Assembly: GCA_003389325.1 (NCBI GenBank)
Contig: QQVE01000053.1
Location: 225,050 to 289,049, forward strand
Direction: 5' to 3'
Origin: Planctomycetota bacterium
GTDB taxonomy: Bacteria; Planctomycetota; Planctomycetia; Pirellulales; PALSA-1355
Length of the DNA: 64,000 bases
Each line of letters opens with the position of its first letter. Within the stretch, counting starts at the first letter, position 1. The notes under the pieces were generated by a model, which was not told where the DNA came from, did no database searches, and saw only the letters and a list, made by a program, of their open reading frames with translations. Positions 43,201 through 51,380 of the stretch are shown one piece after another. The translations under genes were made by a program, and so were the position numbers.

Positions 43201-43463
43201 TGACCGTGGGCATGGTTCCCATGTCGCTGGCGCTGGAAGCGGGCAGCCAGATGCAGGCGCCCCTGGGCAGGGCGGTGATCGGCGGTCTGGTCATGTCGAC
43301 CCTGGCCACGCTGCTCATCGTGCCGGCGATCTTCGCGCTGGTGCTGGGCAACTCGAAGAAGCGCTCGCCGTCGGTCCACCCCGATGACCCCGACAGCAAG
43401 CACTACGACCCGCAGACCGACGTGCAGTTCGAGGAGAATCCGAAATTGCCGGGAGGCTCGTGA
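40206..43463 (+). CDS. RND-family efflux pump (AcrB/MexF-like)
   Basis: The 1085-residue protein has the full RND layout: TM1 (PITTVTLVIGLVFGGVLALS), a large periplasmic domain, TM2-6 with GGMALAIGMLVDEATVSIEN, a second periplasmic domain and TM8-12 with MCIGVSVSNSVMLVTF. It exports toxic compounds or lipids using the proton gradient. In AcrB the relay is Asp407-Asp408 in TM4 and Lys940 in TM10; here the aligned residues read Asp-Glu and Ser, so the relay is altered. The pump gene comes first and the adaptor follows, the reverse of acrAB order. The stop TGA shares one base with the adaptor ATG. Confidence 0.93.
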   Translation: MNPTRFAMQHPITTVTLVIGLVFGGVLALSRMRVEIFPSLHEPRIYVFLQYGGMSPAQMEGLVVNQFELMFQYVDGISQIESRSIQQIALVELSFFPGTDMGVAEAAVVAMANRAMSRMPPGTLPPMVMRLDEGSVPVGYLVLESEKTPLGLVADYAQNIIRPLVQKNVPGTVAVSPFGPNIRTIVVKVDPQKLQRYNVTPQDVVNALMTGNVIIPAGNVYIRDQMPMVPNNALVVDIQNIGDIPLRMKRNVYIHDVATIGDATDINYGCALVNGHQSVFLPIIKKDTASTLDVVSDIQGSLNVFRDAIPEDISVNFAFNEAPTVVAAIHSVATEGLIGASLTGLMILIFLRDPRSVVVVVLNIPLALMGSLVGQWISGCTINIMSLGGMALAIGMLVDEATVSIENIHVQMGKTNRLARAVERGSMQTAVPRLLAMLCILSVFIPAFIMLNPIRSLFMPLALAVGFAMISSYILSSTLVPIVCVWLLKHKAESDDEKGFFHRFQSAFSAIVGQVVKYRVVVVPAYLIVCALVLWQLGTRTGTELFPQINSADFVLRYRPPRGSNWEITRDMGVKILRLIEEEVGPENVHVSIGYAGQIAPNFGMNNIVLFMRGPDDGWLRARFRDGAKIDLAEFREKMRKILPEKVNPWLAKVLEKHGVMPEVARQRAKTCIYGFQPGDIVTEVMSFGSPTPIEVVVASPDMDKARLHAEKIKQQMAKISFLRDVEFEQTLEYPTVEVNIDRQKAGLSGVTMEQAGNAAIVATSSSRFIALNYWKNPATGFDYQVEVFVPPRRMKSAEDVARLPIEQINDVVNLMVRDVATVKEGFAVGEYDRVSSQRYLSITANVEGESMGTAARQVSRAIAAAGKPPRGVRVMMRGQVPPMMEMFKALGIGLSIAVLVIMMLLTAYFQSPRLALISVSALPGVLSGVVTILYLAGNTLNLESFMGAIMCIGVSVSNSVMLVTFTANHWASGMHPAEAAVRGAADRVRPILMTACAMTVGMVPMSLALEAGSQMQAPLGRAVIGGLVMSTLATLLIVPAIFALVLGNSKKRSPSVHPDDPDSKHYDPQTDVQFEENPKLPGGS

Positions 43464-44842
43464 TGCGCTACGTCTGGATCTTTTTACTCTTGGCCGTCGT
43501 CGGTTGCGGTGGAAGTCCGCCGGCCGACAAGGAGCCGATCAATACGGCGCCCCGCGTGCAGTTGGGCAAACCTACGCGTCGCGACCTGAAACGCACCGTC
43601 GGGCAGCCGTCGTTCATTGATGCTTACGAGCAGACGGCCATCTACGCCAAGCTGCCGGCCTATGTGCTCGACTGGAAGGTCGATATCGGCGACCGCATCA
43701 AGGCCAACCAACTGCTGGCCACGCTGTGGATTCCGGAGTTGAAGGAAGAGCTGGCACTCAAGAAGGCCCAGGTCGACATGGACCGGGCGCTGGTCGACCA
43801 AGCCAAGAAGTTGGTCGAGGTTGCCGAGGGCCGGCTCGCCGCGGCCACGGCCACGGTCAGCGAATCGAAGGCCAACGTCGGGCAGTCCGAGGCGCTGGTC
43901 ATTCGCTGGGAGAGCGAAGTGAACCGCCTCTCGAAGATGGTCGAGCAGGATGCGGTCGACGTGCAGATCCTCGACGAGTCGCAGCGCCAATTGCAAGCCA
44001 GCGTGGCCATGCGCGATGCGGCCCTGGCCACGGTGCAAACTTCCGAGGCCGAGAAGCTGGCCCAGGCGGCCGAGTTGGATAAGGCCCGGGTCGACGTCGA
44101 GGTGGCCAAGGCCCAACTCGAAGTGTCGACGGCCGATTACAATCGCGTCAAGGCGCTGTACGGCTACACCCGGCTGGTGGCGCCCTACGATGGCATCGTC
44201 GTGCTGCGCAACGCCAATACTGGCGACTTCGTGCTGCCGGCGACGGGCGATCCTTCTGCCTCGAATCGCTCGCCCGATCAGTCGGCGGCCAAGGCCACGC
44301 CGATCTACGTCGTGGCCCGTACCGACGTGGTGCGCGTCTACGTCGACGTGCCCGAGCAGGAGGCCGACTACATCGTCAGCGAGGTCGACGTCAACGCGGG
44401 CGATCCGCGCCCGGTGACCAAGGCCGCCGTGCAGGTCTCGGCCTTCCAGACCGACGAGCTGCCGGGGCAAGTCACCCGATCGTCGTGGGCGCTGAACTTC
44501 ACCAGCCGCACGCTGCGGGCCGAGATCGACTTGCACAACCCCGACGCCAAGCTGTTGCCGGGCATGTACGCCTATGGCCGGGTGATGTTTGAGCGCAAGA
44601 ACGCGATGGTGTTGCCCAACGCCACGGTGAGCGAGATCGGCAACGATATGGTCTGTTACGTGTACAAGGACGGCAAAGCGATAAAGACGCTGCTGCAGAC
44701 CGGCGTGCGCAACGACGACTGGACCGAAGTGCTGCAGAAGCAGGTAGGCGGCGAGTGGAAAGAGTTTGAAGGCAACGAGCAGGTAATCCTCGGCAACATG
44801 GCCGTGCTGTTCGACGAAGAGCCGGTCGTGGTGGAGAAGTAG
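43463..44842 (+). CDS. RND periplasmic adaptor lipoprotein (HlyD/MFP family)
   Basis: The 459-residue protein starts with a lipoprotein signal (MRYVWIFLLLAVVGCGGSPP, Cys 15 as lipidation site). Next come a lipoyl-like half (YVLDWKVDIGDRIKANQLLA), a long coiled coil (about residues 85-220), the second lipoyl half and a beta-barrel (LVAPYDGIVVLRNANTGDF). It links the RND pump to the outer membrane TolC. An in-frame GTG at 43460 precedes the ATG at 43463; the ATG has GGAGG 6 bases upstream. The long coiled coil matches long-hairpin adaptors of TolC systems. Confidence 0.92.
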   Translation: MRYVWIFLLLAVVGCGGSPPADKEPINTAPRVQLGKPTRRDLKRTVGQPSFIDAYEQTAIYAKLPAYVLDWKVDIGDRIKANQLLATLWIPELKEELALKKAQVDMDRALVDQAKKLVEVAEGRLAAATATVSESKANVGQSEALVIRWESEVNRLSKMVEQDAVDVQILDESQRQLQASVAMRDAALATVQTSEAEKLAQAAELDKARVDVEVAKAQLEVSTADYNRVKALYGYTRLVAPYDGIVVLRNANTGDFVLPATGDPSASNRSPDQSAAKATPIYVVARTDVVRVYVDVPEQEADYIVSEVDVNAGDPRPVTKAAVQVSAFQTDELPGQVTRSSWALNFTSRTLRAEIDLHNPDAKLLPGMYAYGRVMFERKNAMVLPNATVSEIGNDMVCYVYKDGKAIKTLLQTGVRNDDWTEVLQKQVGGEWKEFEGNEQVILGNMAVLFDEEPVVVEK

Positions 44843-44979
44843 CTTTGCCGGCGTCGGCCCGGCGCCCGTTGCGAGCTTGACCGCCCCGCTGCGGAATTGT
44901 GGCACCTGGTGGCCGATTGCAGTATGCTGAGGCCGCCCATGCCGCCAGGTCCGCGTATTCCATCTCCGGGGATCGTCTC

Positions 44980-46482
44980 ATGTCGCTTTCTCGCCGACAG
45001 TTTCTGCGTCTCGCGTCGCAAGGCACCGCTGCGGCTGCTTTTGCGCAACTCGCTTTCCCACTACGTCGCACGTTTGCCGCCGAGGCTGCGTCCGTCGCCA
45101 GGCTCGATGCCATCGGCCAGGCACAGGCCATCGCCAAGGGGGACCTATCGGCGCTCGAGGCCGTCGAACTGGCCATCGCCCGGATCGAGAAGCTGAACCC
45201 CAAGATCAACGCCGTGGTGGCGACGGACTTTCTGCGCGCCGAATCGCGCGGGCGCGAGAACGAGTTCTCCGGCCCCTTCGCGGGCGTGCCCTTTCTCGTC
45301 AAGGACCTCGACGACTTCGCCGGCGTGCGCACGACCAACGGTACGCGCGTCCAACTGTCGAACGTGCCCGAGGTGACCGAGCCGTACATCCAGGCCTGCG
45401 TCGACGCGGGCTTCAACGTCGTGGGCAAGAGCAACACGCCGGAGTTTGGCCTGACCGGCACGACCGAGTCGCTGGCCTTGGGGCCGTGTTACAACCCCTG
45501 GGATCTGACGCGCTCCTCGGGCGGTTCCAGCGGCGGCGCCGGCGCGGCCGTGGCCGCCGGCATGGTGCCGATCGCGCAGGGGAGTGACGGCGGCGGTTCG
45601 ATTCGCATTCCCGCCTCGTGCTGTGGAGTGTTCGGCCTGAAGCCCAGCCGCGGACGCATGCGAGGCAGCAACAACTTCTTTTCGTTCAGCGTCAAAGGCG
45701 CACTCAGCCGTAGCGTGCGCGACAGTGCCCACCTGCTGGCTGCCACCGAGCGCGACAAACCGGCTCCGGGCTTAAAGCCGGTCGGCCTGGTCAGCGAGCC
45801 GTCGAAGCGTCGCCTGACGATCGGGTTCTACCTGCAAGGCGCCTCGGGCCAGCACCCGGCTCCCGACGTGGCCGATGCCGTGCTGGCGACCGCGCGGTTG
45901 TGCGAGGAACTGGGGCACGACGTACGGATGATGCGGCTCGATCTCGACGGCCAGCAGTTCGGCGACGACTTTCTGACCCTTTGGGCTTCGTCGGCCGGCA
46001 CGGCGGTTCAGCGGGCCGAGCGCGAACTCGGCCGCAAGGTCACCTACCAGGATTTCGAGCCGCTCACGCTTGGATTCGCCGAGCAGTACTTCAATGGCGG
46101 CAGGGAGAAGATTCCGGCCGCCACCAAACGCCTGCAACAAGTTGCCGCGGACGTGACCGAGCAGATGAAGCCGTACGACGTATTGCTTAGCCCCGTGCTG
46201 AGCACGGCCCCGCCGGTGATCGGCGAGCTGAGCCCTACGATTCCCTTCGAGGCCCAGGTGGAAAAGATCGTCGAGTACGTGGCCTACACGCCGCTGTTCA
46301 ACGTGACGGGCATGCCGGCGATGAGCGTGCCTTTGTCCTGGAACGCCGAGGACCTGCCGATCGGCAGCCAGTTTGCCGCCAAAAGTGGCGACGAGCGCAC
46401 GCTGCTCGAGCTGGCCTACGAGCTCGAGCAGGCCCGGCCCTGGGCCGATAAGTGGGCCCCCCACTCGGCCGTGAACCTGTAG
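44980..46482 (+). CDS. Tat-exported amidase (amidase signature family)
   Basis: The 500-residue protein begins with a twin-arginine signal (SRRQFLRLASQGTAAAAFAQ). The amidase core follows: FAGVPFLVKDLDDFAGVRTT (catalytic Lys), GKSNTPEFGLTGTTES, the signature RSSGGSSGGAGAAVAAGMVP (cis-Ser and nucleophilic Ser) and GSDGGGSIRIPASCCGVFGL. It hydrolyses an amide, for instance of an acyl or peptide compound, outside the cytoplasm; it is not GatA, which is cytoplasmic. GGGGA precedes the ATG by 7 bases. It follows the efflux operon by 137 bases and may be independent. Confidence 0.9.
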   Translation: MSLSRRQFLRLASQGTAAAAFAQLAFPLRRTFAAEAASVARLDAIGQAQAIAKGDLSALEAVELAIARIEKLNPKINAVVATDFLRAESRGRENEFSGPFAGVPFLVKDLDDFAGVRTTNGTRVQLSNVPEVTEPYIQACVDAGFNVVGKSNTPEFGLTGTTESLALGPCYNPWDLTRSSGGSSGGAGAAVAAGMVPIAQGSDGGGSIRIPASCCGVFGLKPSRGRMRGSNNFFSFSVKGALSRSVRDSAHLLAATERDKPAPGLKPVGLVSEPSKRRLTIGFYLQGASGQHPAPDVADAVLATARLCEELGHDVRMMRLDLDGQQFGDDFLTLWASSAGTAVQRAERELGRKVTYQDFEPLTLGFAEQYFNGGREKIPAATKRLQQVAADVTEQMKPYDVLLSPVLSTAPPVIGELSPTIPFEAQVEKIVEYVAYTPLFNVTGMPAMSVPLSWNAEDLPIGSQFAAKSGDERTLLELAYELEQARPWADKWAPHSAVNL

Positions 46483-46557
46483 CGCAGCTTTTCCGACGCA
46501 CGCTGGCGGGCGAAAACGCAACGTACCGAACTCAGACCGGCGCGATGACGTAGAATT

Positions 46558-46586
46558 TCGAGAGCCATCCCCCGCGCAAATACAAT
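46558..46586 (+). promoter_or_regulatory. Candidate promoter of the S9 peptidase gene
   Basis: TCGAGA (46558-46563) and TACAAT (46581-46586) are 17 bases apart and match the sigma-70 hexamers at 4 and 5 positions. The ATG at 46631 follows 44 bases later. Confidence 0.4.
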
Positions 46587-46630
46587 TGCTTTCACGAGAT
46601 GCAGCAGCAGTACCAGCCTCAGGAGTCCTC

Positions 46631-48766
46631 ATGAAATCGATCCGTGCCCTCGTGTCCGTCGTCGTCCTGGCCTGCGCCGTATCGGCAGTGGCCCAAGTGC
46701 CCTTTTCGGCGACCGACATCGCTCGTCTGCGGTACGTCACCTCCGCCGAGATCTCACCCAACGGCGAGTACATCGCGTACTTGCTGTCGGCGCCGCGGCG
46801 ACCCTTCGTCGACGACAACGGTCCGTCCTGGGTCGAGCTGCACGTGGTGGACATGAAAGGCTTTTCGCGTCCCTACGTCACGGGCGAGGTGAGCGTATCG
46901 AGCATCGCGTGGAAGCCGGACAACAGCGGCATTTCGTTCCTGCAAAAGCGCGAAGGCGACGAGCATCGCAGCCTGTATGTCATTCCGTTGGCCGGCGGCG
47001 AAGCCCAAAAGGTGCTCGAGCACGACACCGACATCGCCGACTATAGCTGGTCGCCCGACGGCAAGAAGGTAGCCTTCACCGCCACCGACAAGCCGCCCGC
47101 CGACGAGAAGGAACTCAAGGACCAGGGCTTCAACCAGGAGGTCTACGAGGAAGACTTGGAGATGGCGCACGTCTGGGTTGCCGAGCCCCGCAAGCCCGAC
47201 CGCTGGGACGACTCGGACGCTCCCAAGCCCGAGCGTTTCGAGGTCAAGGGTCATGCCAGCGGCGTGCAATACAGCCCTACAGGCGAGCACCTGGCAGTAA
47301 GTGTGGCCCCCACGCCTTTGATCGACGACGCGTACATGAAGCGCAAGCTGCACGTGATCAAGGCGAGCGACGGCTCGAAGGTCGGCCTCATCGAAAACCC
47401 CGGCAAGCTCGGCGAGTACCGCTGGAGCCCCGACGGCGAGCACCTCGCACTGCTGGCCGCTGAGCACATCAACGACCCCAATGCTGGCCGCTTGATGGTG
47501 GCTCCGTACACCGGCGGCAAGCCGCAGGACCTGCTGCCCGAGCTTAACGACGGCGATGCCACGGCCTTGGCCTGGCACAACAGCGACTTGATTCTGTACC
47601 TGGCCGACAAAGGTGTCACGTCCGGTTTGGGCGTGGTGAGCCGCGAAGGCGAACCTGTGCAGATGCTCGTGCCGTTCGGCAAGCACGCGTTCTCCTCGAT
47701 GAGCGTTTCCAAGGACGGCAACCGCGCGGCGATCGTGGCCCACAGCCCGACGCATCCGCTCGAAGTGTTCACGATGGAGCGCGGCGATAGCGAGCCTCGG
47801 CGCTTGACCACCAGCAATCCCTGGTTGAACGCGGTGGATCTCGCTCCGCAGGAAGTCGTCACCTACGAAGCCCGCGACGGCCAGAAGATCGAGGGCCTGC
47901 TGATCCATCCGCTCAACAAGGAGGAAGGCAAGCGCTATCCGCTCGTGCTCGTCGTGCACGGCGGCCCCGAGGCCCACTTCCAAAACGGCTGGATCACGCG
48001 CTATGCGGAGCCGGGCCAATTGCTGGCGGCCAACGGTTTCGCGGTGTTCTATCCGAACTACCGCGGCAGCACCGGCCGCGGCGTCCAGTTCTCGATGAAG
48101 GGCCAGTCCGACTACGGCGGCAAGGAATTCGACGATCTGATCGACGCGATCGACTACCTCGATGAGGAGGGGCTGATCGACAAGGACAAGGTGGGCGTCA
48201 CCGGCGGCTCCTACGGCGGATTTGCCTCGGCCTGGTGCGCGACCAAGCACACCGACCGCTTCGCCGCCAGCGTGATGTTCGTGGGCATCAGCGACATGGT
48301 TTCGAAGTTCGGCACCACGGATATCCCGAACGAGATGTTCCTGGTCCACGCCCGCAAGATGCCGTGGGACGATTGGGAGTTCTTCAAGGAGCGCAGCCCG
48401 ATCACGTACGCCGAGCAGGCCCGCACGCCGATCCTGATCCTGCACGGCAAGGAAGACCCGCGCGTGCATCCTTCGCAATCGATGGAGCTGTATCGCTACT
48501 TGAAGACGCTGGGCAACGTGCCGGTGCGGCTGGTGTTCTATCCCGGCGAAGGCCACGGCAATCGCAAGGCGGCCGCGCGGATGGACTACAGCATGCGACT
48601 GTTGCGCTGGATGGAGCACTACTTGAAGGGTCCCGGCGGCGACCCCCCGCCGCCCGACTTGGACTACGCCAGCGTCAAACCCAAGGACGACAAGACGGAC
48701 GAAGAAAAGGAGGATGCTGACAAGAAGTCCCACGACTCCAAGTCCGACGAGTCCGATGCAAGTTGA
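46631..48766 (+). CDS. Secreted S9-family prolyl oligopeptidase/acylaminoacyl-peptidase
   Basis: The 711-residue protein has a signal peptide (LVSVVVLACAVSAVAQ), a beta-propeller of about residues 25-410 (repeats such as YSWSPDGKKVAFT and YRWSPDGEHLALL) and an alpha/beta-hydrolase domain. The catalytic Ser is in GVTGGSYGGFAS, Asp in LILHGKEDPRVHPS and His in YPGEGHGNRK. The C-terminus is an unusual acidic and Lys-rich tail of about 35 residues (KDDKTDEEKEDADKKSHD) that looks disordered. AGGAG lies 5 bases before the ATG. The gene's end overlaps the next start by 11 bases. Confidence 0.93.
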   Translation: MKSIRALVSVVVLACAVSAVAQVPFSATDIARLRYVTSAEISPNGEYIAYLLSAPRRPFVDDNGPSWVELHVVDMKGFSRPYVTGEVSVSSIAWKPDNSGISFLQKREGDEHRSLYVIPLAGGEAQKVLEHDTDIADYSWSPDGKKVAFTATDKPPADEKELKDQGFNQEVYEEDLEMAHVWVAEPRKPDRWDDSDAPKPERFEVKGHASGVQYSPTGEHLAVSVAPTPLIDDAYMKRKLHVIKASDGSKVGLIENPGKLGEYRWSPDGEHLALLAAEHINDPNAGRLMVAPYTGGKPQDLLPELNDGDATALAWHNSDLILYLADKGVTSGLGVVSREGEPVQMLVPFGKHAFSSMSVSKDGNRAAIVAHSPTHPLEVFTMERGDSEPRRLTTSNPWLNAVDLAPQEVVTYEARDGQKIEGLLIHPLNKEEGKRYPLVLVVHGGPEAHFQNGWITRYAEPGQLLAANGFAVFYPNYRGSTGRGVQFSMKGQSDYGGKEFDDLIDAIDYLDEEGLIDKDKVGVTGGSYGGFASAWCATKHTDRFAASVMFVGISDMVSKFGTTDIPNEMFLVHARKMPWDDWEFFKERSPITYAEQARTPILILHGKEDPRVHPSQSMELYRYLKTLGNVPVRLVFYPGEGHGNRKAAARMDYSMRLLRWMEHYLKGPGGDPPPPDLDYASVKPKDDKTDEEKEDADKKSHDSKSDESDAS

Positions 48767-49697
48767 GCCCGCGTTTCGCAGTCGGCTAACTACGGCGCTA
48801 CTCGCCGCGCTGCTATCCGCTTCGGTTGCCTGCGCCGAGCCGCCCGGCCTCGAGCGGCTCGGCGAGGAGGCCTGCCGCGCGCTGACGGGGTTGTACGACT
48901 ACGACGCCACCATTCCGCTCGAAGCGCGGATCGTCGAGCGGAAGGAACTCAACGACGGCTTGCGCGAAAAGATCGTCTTGCGCGGCGTGCAAGGTTTCTT
49001 GGTGCCCGGCTACTTGCAGCTTCCCGCCACGGGCGATGGTCCGTTTGCGTGCGTGCTGCTGCTGCACGGCTGGTCGGGCTCGAAGGATAGCTGGTACCAG
49101 GACGGCAACTACATTAGCGGCGGAGACGCTCGCCGGGCGCTGTTAGAGGCCGGGTTTGCCGTGCTGGCTCTCGACGCCCAGTGCCACGGCGACCGCATCG
49201 CCCAGAACGATTTTGCGCCGGTGAACCACCATGTGGACGACTCCGCCGAGAGCCAACCACGCAAGGGTTACTTCTCACGCGAGGACATCTACGTGCAGAC
49301 GACGCGCGACTACCGCCGCGCCATCGATTACCTGCTCTCGCGCACAGAGATCGACGGCGAGCGGATCGGTGTGCTGGGCTACAGCATGGGCGGCACACAA
49401 GCGTTTCTGCTCACCGGCGTCGATCCCCGGGTGAAGGCTGCCGTGGCCGTGGCCGCTCCGGCCGAGAGGTCGAAGTGGACGATCGTGGCTCCGCAGAACT
49501 TCGTCGATGGAATCGGCAAGCGTCCGCTGCTGTCGATCTACGGCCGCCAGGACGCGATGTGCCCGGTGCCCTTTGCCGAGGCGCTGCACGCGTCGCTAGA
49601 GAGCGAGCCCAAGCAGCAGATCTTCTTCGACGCCGAGCATCGCCTGCCGGCCGACTACGTGCCCCACGCCGCAGCGTGGCTCAAGAAACACCTGTAG
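48756..49697 (+). CDS. Secreted alpha/beta hydrolase (dienelactone hydrolase-like)
   Basis: The 313-residue protein has a signal peptide (LTTALLAALLSASVACA) and an alpha/beta-hydrolase core: CVLLLHGWSGSKDSW (oxyanion), VLALDAQCHGDR, the nucleophile in GVLGYSMGGTQAFL, and the likely acid and base in IYGRQDAMCP and DAEHRLP. It resembles acetyl-xylan-esterase or dienelactone-hydrolase-type enzymes; the substrate is unknown. The ATG at 48756 overlaps the peptidase stop by 11 bases, so translation is probably coupled. An upstream in-frame start (48714) inside the peptidase gene is less likely. Confidence 0.87.
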   Translation: MQVEPAFRSRLTTALLAALLSASVACAEPPGLERLGEEACRALTGLYDYDATIPLEARIVERKELNDGLREKIVLRGVQGFLVPGYLQLPATGDGPFACVLLLHGWSGSKDSWYQDGNYISGGDARRALLEAGFAVLALDAQCHGDRIAQNDFAPVNHHVDDSAESQPRKGYFSREDIYVQTTRDYRRAIDYLLSRTEIDGERIGVLGYSMGGTQAFLLTGVDPRVKAAVAVAAPAERSKWTIVAPQNFVDGIGKRPLLSIYGRQDAMCPVPFAEALHASLESEPKQQIFFDAEHRLPADYVPHAAAWLKKHL

Positions 49698-49715
49698 GCA
49701 GAATCGCTGCGCGGC

Positions 49716-51128
49716 CTAGAGCAGTTCCGCCAGGGCCTCGCCCTCGGCCAACAGATAATATGGCCGGCCTTCGCGATCGTGGGCTTCGAGATCGTCGATG
49801 CCCATTGCGCGGTACACGGTCTTGGTCACATGCGCCGGCGTCACGGGGCGATCGGCCGGATACTCGGCATAGCGATCGCTCGAGCCATAGACCTGTCCTC
49901 CTTGAATGCCGCCGCCGACCAGAACATCGGTCAGGCAGTGCGTCCAGTGATCGCGGCCGGCGCCGGACACGCCGCCGGAGCGCGGATCGCCGACCTTTGG
50001 TTTGCGGCCCATTTCGCTGGTGACCATCAGCAGCGTTTCGTCGAGCATTCCGCGCTGGTGCAGATCTTCGATCAAGGCGGAAAAGGCACGATCGAAGAAC
50101 GGCAGAAGATTGTCCTTCAGGCAACCGAAGTTGTTGCCGTGCGTGTCCCAGCCACCGGCGCTCTTGCACTTCTTGCCGAGCTTGTCGAAGTCTTCCTTCC
50201 AGAAGACCGTGATAAACGGCACACCGGCTTCAACGAGTCGCCGCGCAAGCAGCAGACTCATGCCGTTGACGTTCTTGCCGTAGCGCTCGCGCAGCGACTC
50301 CGGCTCGCGAGCGATGTCGAACGCTTCGGCCGTCTGTGAAGAAGCCAGCAGCGAGAACGCGCGCTCTTGCTGTTGAGTCCAGGCTTCAACGTCGGCGCTC
50401 GTGTCGAGATTGTGGCGGGCCTCGTCGACGGCGGCTAGCAGCTCACGCCGCGATGTCAGCCGGCCGGTCGTCAAGCCTGCCTGCAGCTCAAGTGCCGGTG
50501 CAGAAAACTTGAGCGGCTCGTTGACGTCTCCCTGGAGATACAACGGATCGTGCTGTACGCCCAGCCGCGCGGCAAACTGACCGGGCCGCGTGTACGGTGC
50601 CTTGCTGGGCTTGTGCGGTAGCGTGATCGCGCTTGGCAGAAAAGCGTGCCGCTCGCGCTTGGCTGCCACGACCGAGCCCATGAACGGCCAGTCGTCTGCA
50701 AACGGCGTGCGATCGTTCCCCAGCGTGCGAAAACTCTGGGCGGGTTCGTGCCCGGTGAGGTTGTAGTAATAGCCGGCGTGGTGGTCGTTGGTGTTGACCG
50801 TGCCGCACACCGATCGCACGAGCGCCAGGCGATGCGCTTGTTGGGCCAGCAGCGGCAAATGTTCGCACACCTGGATGCCGGGGGCCGAAGTGGCGATCGG
50901 CTTGAACGGCCCGCGATACTCTAGCGGAGCCTTCGGCTTCATGTCCCAGGTGTCGATGTGCGAGGCCCCGCCGCACAGAAAGAACAGAATCGTCGACTTG
51001 GCCTTCCCACTGCCGACAGATCCCGAGGTGCTAGCACGCGCCAACGGACGACCGAACTGCAAACCCGCGAATCCCACCGTCGAGGCGACCAGAAACGAGC
51101 GGCGGCTGATGAGGTTCCGCGGGTGCAT
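49716..51128 (-). CDS. DUF1501 Tat-exported protein (sulfatase-like fold)
   Basis: The 470-residue protein starts with a twin-arginine signal (ISRRSFLVASTVGFAGLQFG) and has the DUF1501 marks: FFLCGGASHIDTWDMKPKAP, HLPLLAQQAHRLALVRSV, NDHHAGYYYNLTG, GGWDTHGNNFGCLKDNLLP and VTSEMGRKP. The family is abundant in planctomycetes, usually paired with a DUF1549/DUF1553 cytochrome-like protein, and is distantly related to alkaline phosphatase and sulfatase folds; the function is unknown. No such partner is nearby. The frame is open to 51353; ATG 51128 sits just before the Tat signal with GAGAG upstream. Its stop is convergent with, and 18 bases from, the hydrolase stop. Confidence 0.9.
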   Translation of the reverse strand: MHPRNLISRRSFLVASTVGFAGLQFGRPLARASTSGSVGSGKAKSTILFFLCGGASHIDTWDMKPKAPLEYRGPFKPIATSAPGIQVCEHLPLLAQQAHRLALVRSVCGTVNTNDHHAGYYYNLTGHEPAQSFRTLGNDRTPFADDWPFMGSVVAAKRERHAFLPSAITLPHKPSKAPYTRPGQFAARLGVQHDPLYLQGDVNEPLKFSAPALELQAGLTTGRLTSRRELLAAVDEARHNLDTSADVEAWTQQQERAFSLLASSQTAEAFDIAREPESLRERYGKNVNGMSLLLARRLVEAGVPFITVFWKEDFDKLGKKCKSAGGWDTHGNNFGCLKDNLLPFFDRAFSALIEDLHQRGMLDETLLMVTSEMGRKPKVGDPRSGGVSGAGRDHWTHCLTDVLVGGGIQGGQVYGSSDRYAEYPADRPVTPAHVTKTVYRAMGIDDLEAHDREGRPYYLLAEGEALAELL

Positions 51129-51380
51129 GGCAAACTCTCTCGCGGGTGGATCGTGGCGGGGGCACGCGCGCTTGTCGTGCGGCCCTATTTTCCTTTGTTT
51201 CGCCCGGAATGCAACCACGCTTGGGGCGCGGCAACGTGCTGGCCGGCAAGCGGTTTGGTGACGTTGGTCGCTCTCAATCCGTGATTCTCGAAGAAACCAG
51301 GGAACTTTCTCGGCGCGGGCCGCGTCGAACGCTCTGGTGGCTGGCGAAACCATTCATTTCGAACGAGACGAGGAAACATC

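Noticed and set aside
43484..44905. 473-codon open frame on the minus strand
   Set aside because: It is antisense to the adaptor lipoprotein and has antisense-type composition.
46754..48733. 659-codon open frame on the minus strand
   Set aside because: It is antisense to the S9 peptidase and lacks a start context or domains; the peptidase has an intact catalytic triad.
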